From NCBI GenBank assembly GCA_021234155.1, contig JAJEKV010000012.1, positions 8,088,448 through 8,152,447 on the forward strand: a stretch of DNA of 64,000 nucleotides, in the 5' to 3' direction. Source of the DNA: Isoetes taiwanensis (taxonomy: Eukaryota; Streptophyta; Lycopodiopsida; Isoetales; Isoetaceae). Under the pieces are notes generated by a model. That model was given only the letters and a program-made list of their open reading frames with translations, did not search any database and had not been told where the DNA came from. Position numbers and translations under genes: made by a program. Positions 9,600-20,684 of the stretch are shown piece by piece; within the stretch, counting starts at the first letter, position 1, and every line of letters begins with the position of its first letter.

Positions 9600-10130
9600 G
9601 TTAAGTAAAGAACTTTGCTAAGATAACGCACCGGGACGGACGGCGAGAAGGTGAAAGATTGGGTAGAGCATTGGCACAAGAAGCCCAAAAGGGGTTGAAT
9701 TGTTGAAGGAAGCTTTAACAACTTGATCTTAACCCTGCCGGACGGGAGAAAGATAAGCTTGTAGCAAGTCACGAGTAAAGATAGCTTCAAAAGTCACGGT
9801 GCTTATGCAAGAAGAGCGTGTGGTAGCGTATGATTCGAGGAAGATGAGCGGCCTTTGAGGCGCTACCCGCCGACGATCAGGAGTTGCCTTGCGGTTATCA
9901 GGGCATTAAGAATATGGAGGCATTATCTCTTGGGAAGGAAGTTCCAATTGGATCACAACCATCCGAGCCTCAATATGTATTCAACCCACACCTTAATACG
10001 AGGCAGCGGAGATGGATGGAGTTCCTCGAAGAATATGACTTTGATATAGTCTACAAGCGGGAAGCTCAATGTGGTAGCGAGATGCGCTTTCAAGGCATCC
10101 CGACAACTAGAGTGCATTGCAATGCAATTT
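9600..10130 (+). pseudogene. RNase H domain and RT connection
   Basis: Recognisable parts are V-A-Y-D-S-R-K-M-S (about 9826-9852), the stretch with LAVIRALRIWRHYLLGRKF (9885-9945), and LNTRQRRWMEFLEEYDFDIV (about 9990-10050). These are standard for the Ty3/gypsy RNase H tail (H-Y-L-L-G-x-x-F, then R-Q-x-R-W-x-E-F-L). The first catalytic Asp segment near 9700 is hard to read because of frame changes. Confidence 0.75.
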
Positions 10131-10289
10131 CGGCTCTCCGGCGACTTTGGTAAGAGGATTGAAGAGTCCTTGCCAACGGACGTGGATTTCAAGGAAGTAT
10201 GGGCAAGCCTTTCTAAGGAGGCTAGAAGCGGAGATAAAGAGGGGAGGCCTTCAAGCATTATAAGAAGGAAGGCAACCTGTTATACCATA

Positions 10290-11290
10290 AGAACAAGTTG
10301 TGCGTGCCGAATCATCGGGTGTAAGGAAGTTGATCCTCCATGACACGCTGCAACAGCCCAATAGCTGGCCATGCGGGATTCATGAAAACATATTTCAAAG
10401 TCGCTGTGGCGGCTATTATTGGCCAGGAATGAAGAAGCAAATAGCTTCGCTACATCAAGGAATGTCGGCTATGCCCCGGGTGCAGCGAGCGACTTAATTC
10501 GGGGCATTAAAGCCGTGCGGATTGCCAAGCGCTAAGTGGGAGGAATAATCGGCATGGATTTCATCACGGGACTCCCAAAATGAGAGGCAAGGATGCCTTA
10601 ATGGTAGTGGTCGACAAGTTGTCGAAGATGGCACATTTTGTGCCTTGCAGAACCACCGAATCTGACCATGGATCTGACAAAGCTCTTCACCAAAGAGATC
10701 TTAGGGCTTCATGGCATGCCAAGGAGATCATCTCCAAGCGGGGATCCGAAGTTCATGGCGCCTTTTGGCAAGACCTCTTTGCGGCGATCGGCGAAGCTAT
10801 CCATGGAACCGCGGCATATCATCCTCAGACGGATGGCGGGCGGAAGCGGACCAACGAGGATTTTAGAAACATGCTCGAAACTATATGCGGAATAAGCAAG
10901 GTATGTGGGAAAATTTATTCACTTGGTGGGTTTGCATACAATAGCACCAAGCGGGGAATCATCCCAAATGTCGCCGTTTATGATCAATTCACGACTGCTC
11001 GATTGCTAACTCGGACACTTGGCACAACCCCGTGTCAAAGTGGAAGTTTCGCGCGGCCAGATGTTGGCGATATGCAGCGGCTTGTAGAAGGTTTCGTGGC
11101 TATCTGCTAGCAGCAAGAAGAAGATCAAAAGAGCATCGCCCGACAAGCATCGAGCAATAAAGAGAGTTCAAAGTTGGAGATGATGTTTGGCTCAAGATTA
11201 AGGTGAAGCGGTGGCTTCGGGGATCGGCAATTGCAAGAAGCTTGCTCCAAGGTGGGCTGGACCTTTCCGAATAGTCGAAACTAGGCAATC
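10290..11290 (+). pseudogene. Integrase domain
   Basis: A zinc-binding N-terminal segment includes H-D-T near 10340 and YYWPGMKKQIASL (about 10414-10450), followed by a damaged C-x-x-C. The core starts G-M-D-F-I-T-G-L near 10553, then VVVDKLSKMAHFVPC (about 10606-10650). G-D-P-K-F near 10742 holds the second catalytic Asp, and AYHPQTDGG at about 10815-10840 precedes the Glu position. Core and C-terminal parts use two or more frames. It inserts element DNA into chromosomes. Confidence 0.8.
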
Positions 11291-11429
11291 AAGCCTACAA
11301 GCTAGACTTGCCGGCACACCTAAAGATTCATAAGGTCTTCCCGTGAGTTTCTTTGAAGAAGCACACCCCAAATCCGCACGAAGTCTTGGATTATGTATTG
11401 TTGGAAATGGCGGAGGAAGAAATTTGGAA

Positions 11430-11637
11430 ATAGTTCGAATTGATTCTTGATAAAGCTTTCAAGAAAGCGAGGAGATCAAATTCCTCCGATTATTTGGTCA
11501 AGTGGAAACACTTACAGGTGGAAGGCGCCACATGGGTACTTAAGAAGGATTTAGTAAAGCGGTACCCACGGTTTATGGAGCAATGGGGCGGCAAGGTCAT
11601 CTCGAAGAAATCGGCTCAGGCATGTCGATTTGTGTAG
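11430..11637 (+). pseudogene. Chromodomain at the end of pol
   Basis: ILDKAFKKARR, then DYLVKWKHLQVEGATW and LVKRYPRFMEQW, match the chromodomain that ends chromovirus integrases (E-x-I-L-x, Y-L-V-K-W-x-x-x-x-x-x-A-T-W). It reads in one frame from 11440 to the TAG at 11635. Such domains bind methylated histone tails or centromeric chromatin and steer integration. This marks the element as a chromovirus, of interest beside the histone-like cargo. Confidence 0.85.
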
Positions 11638-12490
11638 GTTAATTCTTGTATAGTTGAGATTAATCTCACGCATGCCACATACGCTTAGTATGGGCATGCG
11701 TTATTACTGGATGATGGGACCACTACGGTGATCTCTAGGGCGTGGTGTAATGTCAATGTAGGCATGGCCGCGTTTTCCGCTTTGGGCGAAAGTGGAAGGT
11801 AGATTAGAAAGTCTACTACGTCCCACCGGAGTAGGCGACCTCGAAAAGGAGGTCATTGAGGAATGCATTGATAGGAAAAGCACCTTTAGCCCCATATATG
11901 CTTTGATAGGAGGAATCTATCCTTCGCGCCCCGGAAGGATATCCTCCACGTTGTTGGGCAACTAGAGGTGTAGGCATGGCGGCATATAGGCATGTGTGTG
12001 TCTCGGCCATAATGGAAGATTCACCCTCTTCCCCTACGGCCGGAGATTAGCCATGCATCCATGTAGATAGGTGGGGTGGTCACCATATAACCAAAAATTT
12101 TAATTAATAATTAAATGGTACTAACGTAGTGTCGATGGGCACAGAGCCGTAGAGCGCTCGGGAGGGCAAGGAGGTCGGACTCGAAGAACTTACAACACAA
12201 ATTTTGTTGGAATGTGTTGCAAGGAATGAAAAGATGCCTCGGACGTAATTTTAAAATTTTGATAAACTTAATAGTAATGTTAAGGGAATGTTGGAGTAAT
12301 CTCATTAGTAATGTTGTGAATTGATAAGTTATTTTTATAATATAATAATGTGATAAAAGTATTACCTTAAGGTAATCGTAATAAATGTGTAAGTATTATA
12401 GTAGTATATATGTATGCATCGGGTTGATTGCGAGGGTTAGGAAGATCCCAAGGTGGGGAGAACCCGCGATCTTTGCGGACGACATCATTT
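11638..12490 (+). other. 3' noncoding part of the retrotransposon
   Basis: About 850 bp lie between the chromodomain stop and the polypurine tract. I see no domain. A PPT-like word (AAGGTGGGGAGAA) at about 12451-12463 precedes the functional one by about 40 bp, an apparent local duplication. Confidence 0.6.
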
Positions 12491-12504
12491 CAAGGTGGGG
12501 AGAA
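12491..12504 (+). promoter_or_regulatory. Polypurine tract
   Basis: CAAGGTGGGGAGAA directly abuts TGTGGCG, the start of the 3' LTR. It primes plus-strand DNA synthesis. Confidence 0.85.
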
Positions 12505-14222
12505 TGTGGCGTTCGGCAACGGTTATCGCTCCCGGGGCGTATATTATAACGCCCACGTCAGCGTACCGCCACCCGATTGGCATGTATGCCAGCGTATAGC
12601 CAAGTGGGTAGCCCCTAGGGGCAACTTGCTAGAATGTGCATTAGTATTAATGTGCACATTTTCCAATGTACACATTAATGTGGGCACACATTTCCATGTG
12701 GCCACTTGATGCCAAGTGGGCCATACCCATAGGTGCAATTAATGTGCACATTTTTCCAATGTACACATTCATTAATGTGCACACATTTCCATGTGAGCAC
12801 ATTTGGGGAACACATTTCCATGTGGGCACATTTGGCCACCTAGCCCTTAAAGGCAAGTGGGCCCAATTACCAATTATCCCACATGCCAAAAGGGGATAAT
12901 TGGAAACCCTAGCCACCCCCTTGTCTATATAGGGTTGGAAACCCTAACTAACCTAATTTTCGATTTTAGGGCTTTAGAACTCTGTTTTGGCTGCCTCAGC
13001 GGCCAAGCCCCATCGAACTTCTGCACGGGAGAATTGCATCCTTAGTTCCTCGAGATTGGCGTTTGATGAGGATGGTGGGGGCTCGGTCGGGAGGAGCCCC
13101 TCAAGGATCGGGTATTTGGCCAATTAGATAGTCTAAACCCTATTTTAGGCATTGAATCATGGTAGGTTTAGCCTATTAGATTGCCCATAGCGACCCTCTA
13201 GAACTCTAGATAGCTGATTCTAACTAAAGAACCTAACTCTATGATATAGATTAGATCTTGTTCTTTAGTTCTTCTGTGATGTATATGGATGATGTATCTC
13301 TGTGAACTCCTTGTATTGGGAAGGGGGGTAGAGACCTAAAGCTTTGTAGTTGATGCTCCTAGAGTAGCCTCTCTAGCACTGCTTTGTAGTTGCTTTTTGT
13401 GCACAAGAGCCACACACAGTTTGTGGGTGAAGGGGGGGGCCCGGCTTATAAAGGAGGTTCATGTTACGACTCTTGAGCGACCCTATGGTGTGTTGATAAT
13501 TTGCTTAGGGGTCCTTTGTGACTAGGTCTAATGGCTTGCCAGCTGCGTGGGCAAGGCATGGGCTCATTTACTTTCGTGAGGTGGTGAATATGACCTTCCA
13601 TTGAGTTCAAGTCGAAGATGGTGGTGGCCCTCTAGTCACCTTGAGTCGGCATTGTAGATCTGCGGAGGGAGAGATCCCTACCTTGCCCCGCCAAAGGCGG
13701 GCCCCAGGGGAGATGTAACCCGGGATATAGCCCCTCGGCTATGCATCCATGGAACTCTGATCAGGTCCCAACACTTTTCACCTACTCTGCAAAGTGTGCA
13801 CGGAGAAGGCGGATGGAGTGGACAACCCTAGGCCATGTTCTTATGCCGGCCAAATCCATTGCCATGAATTACATGCGCAATGAACTCTGAGACCCAAGCT
13901 TGTCGGTCCATCCACATTATGCGAGCCTTGGGTAGGATTCCCTATGTGATGTCTGATCTTCGTCTATGCGGATATGTGGAGGACCATCCCCCGATGGTCA
14001 TATGATGTTGATGTATGTGCTCTTACGACATGTATGTTTACGCTTCGCGACTAGGTAGGCCACGAGGGAGCCGGGGTGCAATGACCCTTCCACTCTTCCC
14101 ACTTTGGAACCCGTTACGGTTGCGGTGTCATGTGGAGGCTTTGTATTGGCACGCGAGCTGGTATGGGGGATGAACTCCTGGTTGTATCGGTGAGTGCAGG
14201 TATCACAGTAGGGGACGTCACA
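12505..14222 (+). repeat. 3' LTR
   Basis: Starts TGTGGCGTTC and ends GACGTCACA, followed by ACACA at 14223-14227. It matches the 5' LTR throughout, including the U3 array (12635-12835) and the TATA box (12926-12932). Mismatches with the 5' copy cluster in short CG-rich patches. Confidence 0.92.
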
Positions 14223-14227
14223 ACACA
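14223..14227. repeat. Target-site duplication, right copy (ACACA)
   Basis: Identical to 903-907. The Helitron frame resumes immediately after it. Confidence 0.9.
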
Positions 14228-16413
14228 ACATGAAGACGACTTCATTGATGATGATGATCCTGATGCCCATTATGCAGCACTATCAGCATCCTTTCTGGGC
14301 TCCAGGCGATGGTGTGTTGTTCAAGTAGCAGATGCCTTGGCACTTGCAAGAGTTAAGGGAAGGCCCAGCTTCTTCATAACTATGACAACGAATCCAACGT
14401 GGCCCGAAATAAAACACAAATTACATCCCGGTCAAAATGCATCTGAACCCCACGGTAGTTGTTCGAGCATGCCACGAAAGAGTCCAATATACAAAGAACA
14501 TCATTCGAAAATATCTTGGACTCATATCCTACATGATGCACGTCATCGAATTCCAAAAGAGGGGACTACCCCATGCACACATAGTTGTGAAAACAGAGTA
14601 TGAGATTCTGATAGACATGATCGATAATCTAATCTCTGCAGAACTACCAGAAGATCCCATACTAAGTGCACAAGTCGAGAAATACATGATTCACAGACAT
14701 ACAAAATGCTGCCTCAAAGAAAACAATCGATGCTGCTACAAATACCCAAAACCAATAAACCCAACAACGTACATCAATGAAAAGGGATATGTACAATACA
14801 AACGACGAACCGAGACAGACGTAAATGTTGCCCCATATATGCCATTTTTATTGAGAGAAATGGATTGCCACGTCTATGCAGACGTCGCATCGGCCATGCA
14901 CATCTTTGCATATCTTTACGGCTACATATACAAAAGCTTCGACACCGCTCGTTTCCACATCGACTTCGACAAACATATTCCAGCACAACCTGCCACAACA
15001 AATAACAACGACGACCAAACTCACACAAGAAACGAAATTCAAGATTACATCTCCGCGCATTATCTATCCTCAATGGAAGCGACATGGAGAATTATGTCCT
15101 ATCACATGACTGAAAAGCATCCTTCCGTCAAATGCCTCCCCTTGCATCTAGAGGGACAAAACAAACATCATTTAAGAAGCACGTCAATAGACCCCGGAAT
15201 CTCTCTGCTAGACATATACTTCCTACGACCACTCAATTTTAAATTTGATCACGTGACCTATGTCGAATATAACGAACAATATACCTTTACTACATATAAG
15301 ACAAACATCATCCTCAAACCAACCGACCACCTGGAGCAAAATCGCATAGGCGTAACCCAGAATATCATCCACGAGAGAACGAGAGGACAACTAATTTGTA
15401 GGATACGATATGCCTATTGCTTCCAAAAGTTGGAGAAGCATTCTATCTAAGACTGATTCTGCTCCATAAAGCAGCACGATCCTGGGAACAACTCAAGAGC
15501 CATGACCAACGACAGTACAAGATATATCAAGAAACCGCTCAAGCCATTGGATTGATAGCGCCAGCAACTGAAGCGATAGCAGTAATGCAAGAGGCAATCT
15601 CATGTCTACAGACTCCATCACAACTGCGGTTCCTATTTGCACTCCTAATACTAGATTCTGGACCAGCGCTTCAACTATGAGAAATAGTTCAAGACCACAT
15701 GATAGCCGACTTTCTAGAACAATGTCCAGGAAACCAACCAGTCGCCGTCAATGAAACCTTGGTCGCCATTAACAACATCTTGATCCAACACGGCACCAAC
15801 ACTGAAGCCTTCGGCCTGCCTATGCAAAACATCCCATCCAAGGAAATACAGAATGAACTCAGAAAGTTCCCCGACCACGAAGAATGCCTCATAAAGAGCT
15901 CAACTATGTCGCAGACCATGAACAAGAACCAGACCTCAATCTACACCCACATATGCCAACTTATCAACAACAGAAATTCTGCATCCCCAATCTTCGTATA
16001 TGGAAAGGTAGGAACTGGAAAAACATACATCATCAACGCCATCTGCCTCTACATACGAGCACTGAACCAATTAATCTTAACGTGTGCCACCACAGCATTG
16101 GCATCACTATAGTACCCCGCCGGAAGAACTGCGCACTCCCTATTTCAAATACATGTCATTGAAAACAATATCGGAATTCATTCCCTACTCGATCCACATT
16201 CTCCAAGGGCTGCATTGATCACTGCAACAACAATCATATGGGACGAGTTTCCCATGGCAAACAGAGCAGTCATAGAAGCAGTCGACATCCTCTTGCAAAA
16301 CGTAACATGCACAAATAGCCCATTCGGAGGAAAACTATTCATAGCAGCCGGTGATTTCAGACAGATTGCCTCCATCGTCAAACGAGGAGGAAAAACAGCA
16401 ACAATAAACGCAT
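14228..16413 (+). pseudogene. Helitron RepHel protein, Rep and PIF1 helicase part (broken)
   Basis: DDFIDDDDPDAHY leads to GRPSFFITMTTNPTWPEI and the LHPGQNA segment. After a frame change near 14445, VIEFQKRGLPHAHIVVKTEY (about 14545-14604) contains the HUH motif H-A-H. Rep tail motifs run to 15450. A frame change near 15417 leads to GEAFYLRLILL. The helicase has Walker A G-K-V-G-T-G-K-T (about 16006-16029), YPAGRTAHSLF, Walker B W-D-E-F-P-M (about 16237-16254) and FGGKLFIAAGDFRQI. In-frame stops at 15678-15680 and 16110-16112 and two frameshifts disable it. The helicase is truncated just after G-D-F-R-Q at the LINE junction. Confidence 0.9.
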
Positions 16414-16565
16414 CCATTTTATGCATCTAGAGGAAGAATCTATTCAGAACACTCAAGCAATCCTGGAGGACTTTGGCAAATGCTCAGGTTGCAAAATCAA
16501 CCCCAACAAGACTAAGCTCATATCAGGCATCAAGAGGAGGGTGAGCAAGAAGCTTTATCTTTAGG

Positions 16566-17690
16566 ATGTATGTATCTTTAACCGGCAGTTCCTCGGAGAT
16601 TTTAATCCTGGCCGTTAGATGTAGTTCAATTATTAGGCATAATGTGACATTTCCAGCCTGTTTATCATGATAAACAGGCCGCAACCTATTCTGTAGCCTG
16701 TTTATCATGATAAACAGGCTAGTCATTACAGGGTATTCAGATTCACAAACAAATTGCATTTTCTATTCCCTGTGCTGCTGTTACCTGGACCATGAGACTG
16801 CAGTTCCTGCATAGAGTTGCTAATTCCTATGCAACAGCACCAGAAAGATCATTGATGCTCCAAAATGCAGCAGAAACATAGGAAAAAAACTTTATTGCAG
16901 AAACTCTACTTCTAGAATGCAACAGCAAATGCTGCCGGACATCCACATAAATCGATTCATCTCAACAATCTGTCACGAAACCTAGTTCAGCTCCAATCAA
17001 TCACGATTTTGCCCAAATATATCAGAGCTTAGAGAAGAAGCTGCTTTATGCACGATTGCTATTGCACATTTCGGTAGCAGAATTCAAGTAAGGAGATCAA
17101 ATGGGCTAAATGTCTATTCAAGAAAGCTTTTCAGATATTTCTTATTGCAAATACAAGAGCTGGCTATGGTGCAATAGAGCAAAAGCTTTTCTTTAGCCAG
17201 AATGGAGCATGCCCCCTTTTTCCCTGTGCTAGCCTCTATTGTTTTCTCCAACTCCTTCATGGGAAGATCCCCTGTTAATAGCATTATTTTCCTGTTTAAA
17301 AAGCAGCGATTCAATCATGAGAACATGCTTAGAAAGACTCAGAGAAAGGCATAATGCATCAGAGAGCGTCAATGCACAGCCAGAAGCAAGCAAAGATCTA
17401 AATGTAAAATCATACAAAACACAACATTGAATCATGAATCCAGTCAAGAATCGTGCAGTCAAGTATGCAAGCACATAAGAAAACACTAGCAAATGCATAT
17501 TCCTCCATGAATCTCCCTCCATCGCCATCAGATTTTCTCAGGCGCCAATTTTTCCAGTCGTGCCCTCCACAAAGTAAGATAATCTCCGCAGAGTAAACTT
17601 ATACGAATCTGATCCGTAGCCCCTTTGCCCAGCACACAAATTCTTTATCCAAAGGTTAAAAACTGTAAAATCTCCTCGAAACTGCCGGTT
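16566..17690. other. Insert within the LINE, no recognised gene
   Basis: About 1.1 kb splits the LINE RT. It holds two perfect palindromes (16656-16679, 16694-16721). On the minus strand, an ATG at 17528 begins MAMEGDSWRNMHLL, and a separate stretch near 17115-17310 reads KELEKTIEASTGKKGACS after a possible acceptor (TTTTTAAACAG). This could be a captured gene 5' end on the minus strand, but I recognise no family. Confidence 0.45.
16656..16721. repeat. Paired perfect palindromes
   Basis: The same self-complementary word, GCCTGTTTATCA followed by its reverse complement, occurs twice. It is 24 bp at 16656-16679 and 28 bp at 16694-16721, separated by 14 bp. Confidence 0.95.
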
Positions 17691-17691
17691 A

Positions 17692-17798
17692 AAGGGGTTA
17701 AACCCCCTTGCTCGGCCACTATTGCAAATAAGCGGGCTCGCCCTCCGGGCTCGCCCGATTATTTGCCATAATGGCCTCGCAAGGGGGTTTAATCCCTT
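17692..17798. repeat. Foldback element, ~50-bp arms
   Basis: The left arm (from AAGGGGTTAAACCCCCTTGC) pairs with the right arm (ending GCAAGGGGGTTTAATCCC) at about 42 of 50 positions, with a loop of a few bases around 17745. The right end touches the place where LINE coding sequence resumes. Confidence 0.9.
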
Positions 17799-19243
17799 CC
17801 TCCCCTAGCACTAAGACTAAAATTCTTGACATTCCATATGCTATTAGAGTCAATGCTTGTGACCTCTGGGAGGACCTCATTGACAAATTTTACAGAAAGA
17901 TTGATTCTCTTAATTCTAAGCTTCTCTCTAAAAATGGAAGAGCTATCCTGGCAAATTCGGTCATCTCTTCTTCACAGGTTTACCAATCTTCTATCATAAT
18001 GGCTCCTAAGAAAGTTCTTGCTAAAATGCAAAGCATTATTGGAAGGTTTATTGCAGGGGGAATCTAGTAGGAGGTGATGGATTCTAATTTCTATGGAGGA
18101 ATGCTGCAAGCATAAAAGTAAGAGAGGATTGGGGGTTATCAACATTGAGAAGCAGGCCATTGCTTTGGCTGCAAAATACTTCTTTAGGGCCTGCAACAAT
18201 CAAATCAACCACCCTGTGAGTGATCTCATTACTTATTATATTGAGAAATGTCACCCCTTTGGATGGAGAAATCTCAAGTTGCAGCTCCCTCATAGTATTT
18301 ATTTTGAATTCACTGTCCCCTCCTCCACACCTCTGATTATCAAAAAGTGGATCAGAGCTTGGGTAAGGATCAGAGGTATGTATACATGGAAAGAGGGCCT
18401 CTCTCAGGATCAACCCATTTTTTGGAGCCCCTCACTGATTTTGGATAATCCAAACATGTGCTTGGCTACAACTTCCCTAAGTTAACCAAGCAGTGGACTA
18501 ACATGGGCATAATCTATATCAGGGATATCATTAATAATTTTAATTATCAGGAGTCCATTCTTAGGGATCTTGGTGAGGATTCTAGACAACTGTTTAATAG
18601 CATTTCCCTGAAATTGGCAGTTGGAGATTGGCACAACACTGATGAATTTTGGCATATTAATGGTTTCTGTGGTTACAGAGTCAATTTGGCTTACAGGTAG
18701 CTTAACAAGAATCAGGAAATCTCCATTCATACCAAATGGAATATTGAGCCAGAGAGGGTTACCAGAAACTTAACCTTTATGTGGCAAAGCCCCATCCATC
18801 CGAAAATCAAAGCCTTTATGTGGCAGCTGTGGCATAGAGCCCTTGCTACCAACAAAAAGAGATGGAGGCTAAACACGTCTAACTCTGATATTTGTGCTAG
18901 ATGTTTGCAGGATCAGGAAAATGAAGAACATCTCTTCAAAAATTGTCTATGGGCAGAATGGATTCTGGAATTAGCAGAAACTGAGCTAAACATTTCTGAT
19001 CTGGCCAATATGCAAGCTATTGATTTCTTTTTCCCTGCCAATCCAGTAGAATGGCGGAGGTACATTCTCCGTTGGAGAATTTGGAAGGGGAGAAATGCCT
19101 TAATTTTCAAGGACGAAATTGTTTGACCTAATGCCATTATCAAGCAAACCCAATATAACATTAGTTGGGTTTTGGAAATCTGTGGTAACCAGGATTAATA
19201 TTTTGACTAATGATGCTTGTTATTTTCTTGACTGCAGGTAATA

Positions 19244-19557
19244 CACTCATCATGTTCAAGAGACTGAGATGGAAAAGAATGAACCGTCATGCAAATGCTT
19301 TATGGTTGACTCAGTTTGGGGTCGAGGTACCCAATGAGCATGGAGAAGAATGTCACTGTAATTGTGCCTGCACCACTTATTTTGACGAGAAAAGATACAT
19401 TCTATGCAATGCAAAAGACAAGAAAGACAGGTTTAACCCTGGAAAGGCCCATTTATGCAACTGCCCCTACTGCCTTTTTATTGTTGCAAACAAAGGCATG
19501 GGCATAAAAGATCATTCTCGAAGGGAGCCTAAGAAAAGGAGATTCTCAAGCAGCTGA
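19244..19557 (+). CDS. Cys-rich ORF, possible last exon, unrecognised
   Basis: An open frame ends with TGA at 19555-19557. It follows a good acceptor (TTTTCTTGACTGCAG at about 19229-19243). It contains the Cys pattern C-H-C-N-C-A-C, then Y-I-L-C, then H-L-C-N-C-P-Y-C, and a basic tail (REPKKRRFSSS). The Cys spacing suggests a small metal-binding fold. I know no matching family. It lies just after the LINE end, so it could also be a captured piece or chance. Confidence 0.35.
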
Positions 19558-20684
19558 ACATCTTTCTGAACATCTTGTGGAACTGTTTACTATGATACTC
19601 TGAGCTATCCGGAACATTTTCCTTGTTGTGGTGTTATATAAAAGTTGATGAGCTTGGCATACTACCAATCTTATGCTCGTAACTTCAAATAAATGAGCAT
19701 ATCATCGAGATAGCAGACTTTCTAAGGTGGAATTCTATCTCTAGCTACAAGTTGAGCATGTTAAGTTTTCCTCAAAAGAGCCTTGAGAAGTTGGTAGAGA
19801 CCTCACAACACGCCTCAAGTTAAGCCCACTTTGGCTGGAACATAGTACTGGGACGAGCAATCAACCTACTTGGGCCTTGAGCCGTCAAGCTGGGCATGGT
19901 TGGAACTGGAACAGGAGTGATCACCATTGGGACTAGAATCTGACATGAATTAAATGATGCATATGGGTTAAGGGTAAGGATCTGTCTTGGGTGTTTCGTT
20001 AGTCCTATGGATTTATGGTGCAACACATGGTCTCCTTGACTGGAGGTACATACTTGATGGCAAGCACAGAAATGATATCAATTAAATTATTTGTCTTGCT
20101 CTATCCATGAATACTAGGCCCAATTGAGGGGTCTTAGCAGATGGAAGGGGTTTATCTGCATTATATTGGCGAATCTAGACCCTTGGATTTGTCTATCATG
20201 CGATTTTATCTTGATCCGAATGTTGACGTACTGTTGCTTGCATTTGCTGGCACTCAGGCTTTACTTGTACATGGCAGTGTGGTGATCAGGGGCATAATTG
20301 AGCCTGCATGTTGAATGTCTCTTGAATGTAAGGCCCCAGTGCTCTTACCGCCGATGTGTTCATCATCACATCCAGCGGTTGATTAGGTGTAACCAACCCC
20401 TCATAGCGTGTCCGGCTAGGCGCAAATGCTGGGCCTAGATCATAAACTAAAATAAATGACCATAACTTATAGCATTCCAAATAGGGTATGATTTGTGTAG
20501 TGGATGCCCATCTACTATAATTGCATTTTTTGAGCTTTTCTAAGGATCTACAAGCACATATTGCCATACATATGACCATGCGGGGTAGGGGGGAATTCTA
20601 AAATAACTGGTAGTGTGAAGAAACCAGTGAATTCCAAAGGTTGCCATACAATTCTGTCTCCCGCATTAACATTTCTATTTATAT
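19558..20684. other. Intergenic, upstream of the aminopeptidase gene
   Basis: No gene seen. The last 100 bp before the ATG at 20685 contains TTTATATATGG, a weak TATA-like word too close to the ATG to be a confident promoter. Confidence 0.6.

Larger units (their letters stand above)
908..14222 (+). mobile_element. Ty3/gypsy chromovirus-type LTR retrotransposon with extra cargo
   Basis: This 13.3-kb element is bounded by related direct repeats of about 1.71 kb (908-2616 and 12505-14222). The ends are TGTGACGT and ACGTCACA, flanked by ACACA duplications. A PBS resembling initiator tRNA-Met follows the 5' LTR, and a polypurine tract (AAGGTGGGGAGAA) precedes the 3' LTR. Order inside: noncoding leader, promoter-like module and histone H3-like ORF, second promoter-like module and unknown ORF zone, gag remnant, protease, RT, RNase H, integrase, chromodomain. 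Integrase after RT/RNase H plus a chromodomain places it among the chromoviruses. All coding domains carry many frameshifts, so it is dead or poorly read. The roughly 5 kb between PBS and gag is far more than such elements normally have. Confidence 0.93.
1..16413 (+). mobile_element. Helitron (RepHel type), split by a nested LTR retrotransposon
   Basis: The coding remains of one Helitron lie on both sides of the retrotransposon at 908-14222. The left part has the N-terminal Cys cluster and the start of the Helitron-like N-terminal domain. The right part has the HUH Rep domain and a PIF1-type helicase. Removing the insert and one copy of its ACACA duplication leaves the reading frame continuous, which shows both parts were one ORF. 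No 5' TC or 3' hairpin-CTRR terminus is visible. The left end lies outside the window, and the right end is cut at about 16413, where L1-type LINE sequence begins. Confidence 0.85.
16414..19200 (+). mobile_element. L1-type LINE fragment (ORF2), interrupted
   Basis: The piece at 16422-16565 reads FGKCSGCKINPNKTKL, the RT segment with S-G-x-K-I-N-x-x-K-T-K. After 1.2 kb of unrelated sequence, the RT C-terminal part resumes at about 17815 with ILDIPYAIRV, W-E-D-L-I-D-K, LLSKNGRAILANSVI (ends 18067). SKRGLGVINIEKQAIALAAK follows at about 18118-18177 in another frame. The zinc-ribbon-like end has HPKIKAFMWQLWHRALATN (18797-18853) and C-A-R-C ... E-H-L-F-K-N-C. ORF1, endonuclease and the RT active site are missing. 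The left end is fused to the Helitron. Confidence 0.85.
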
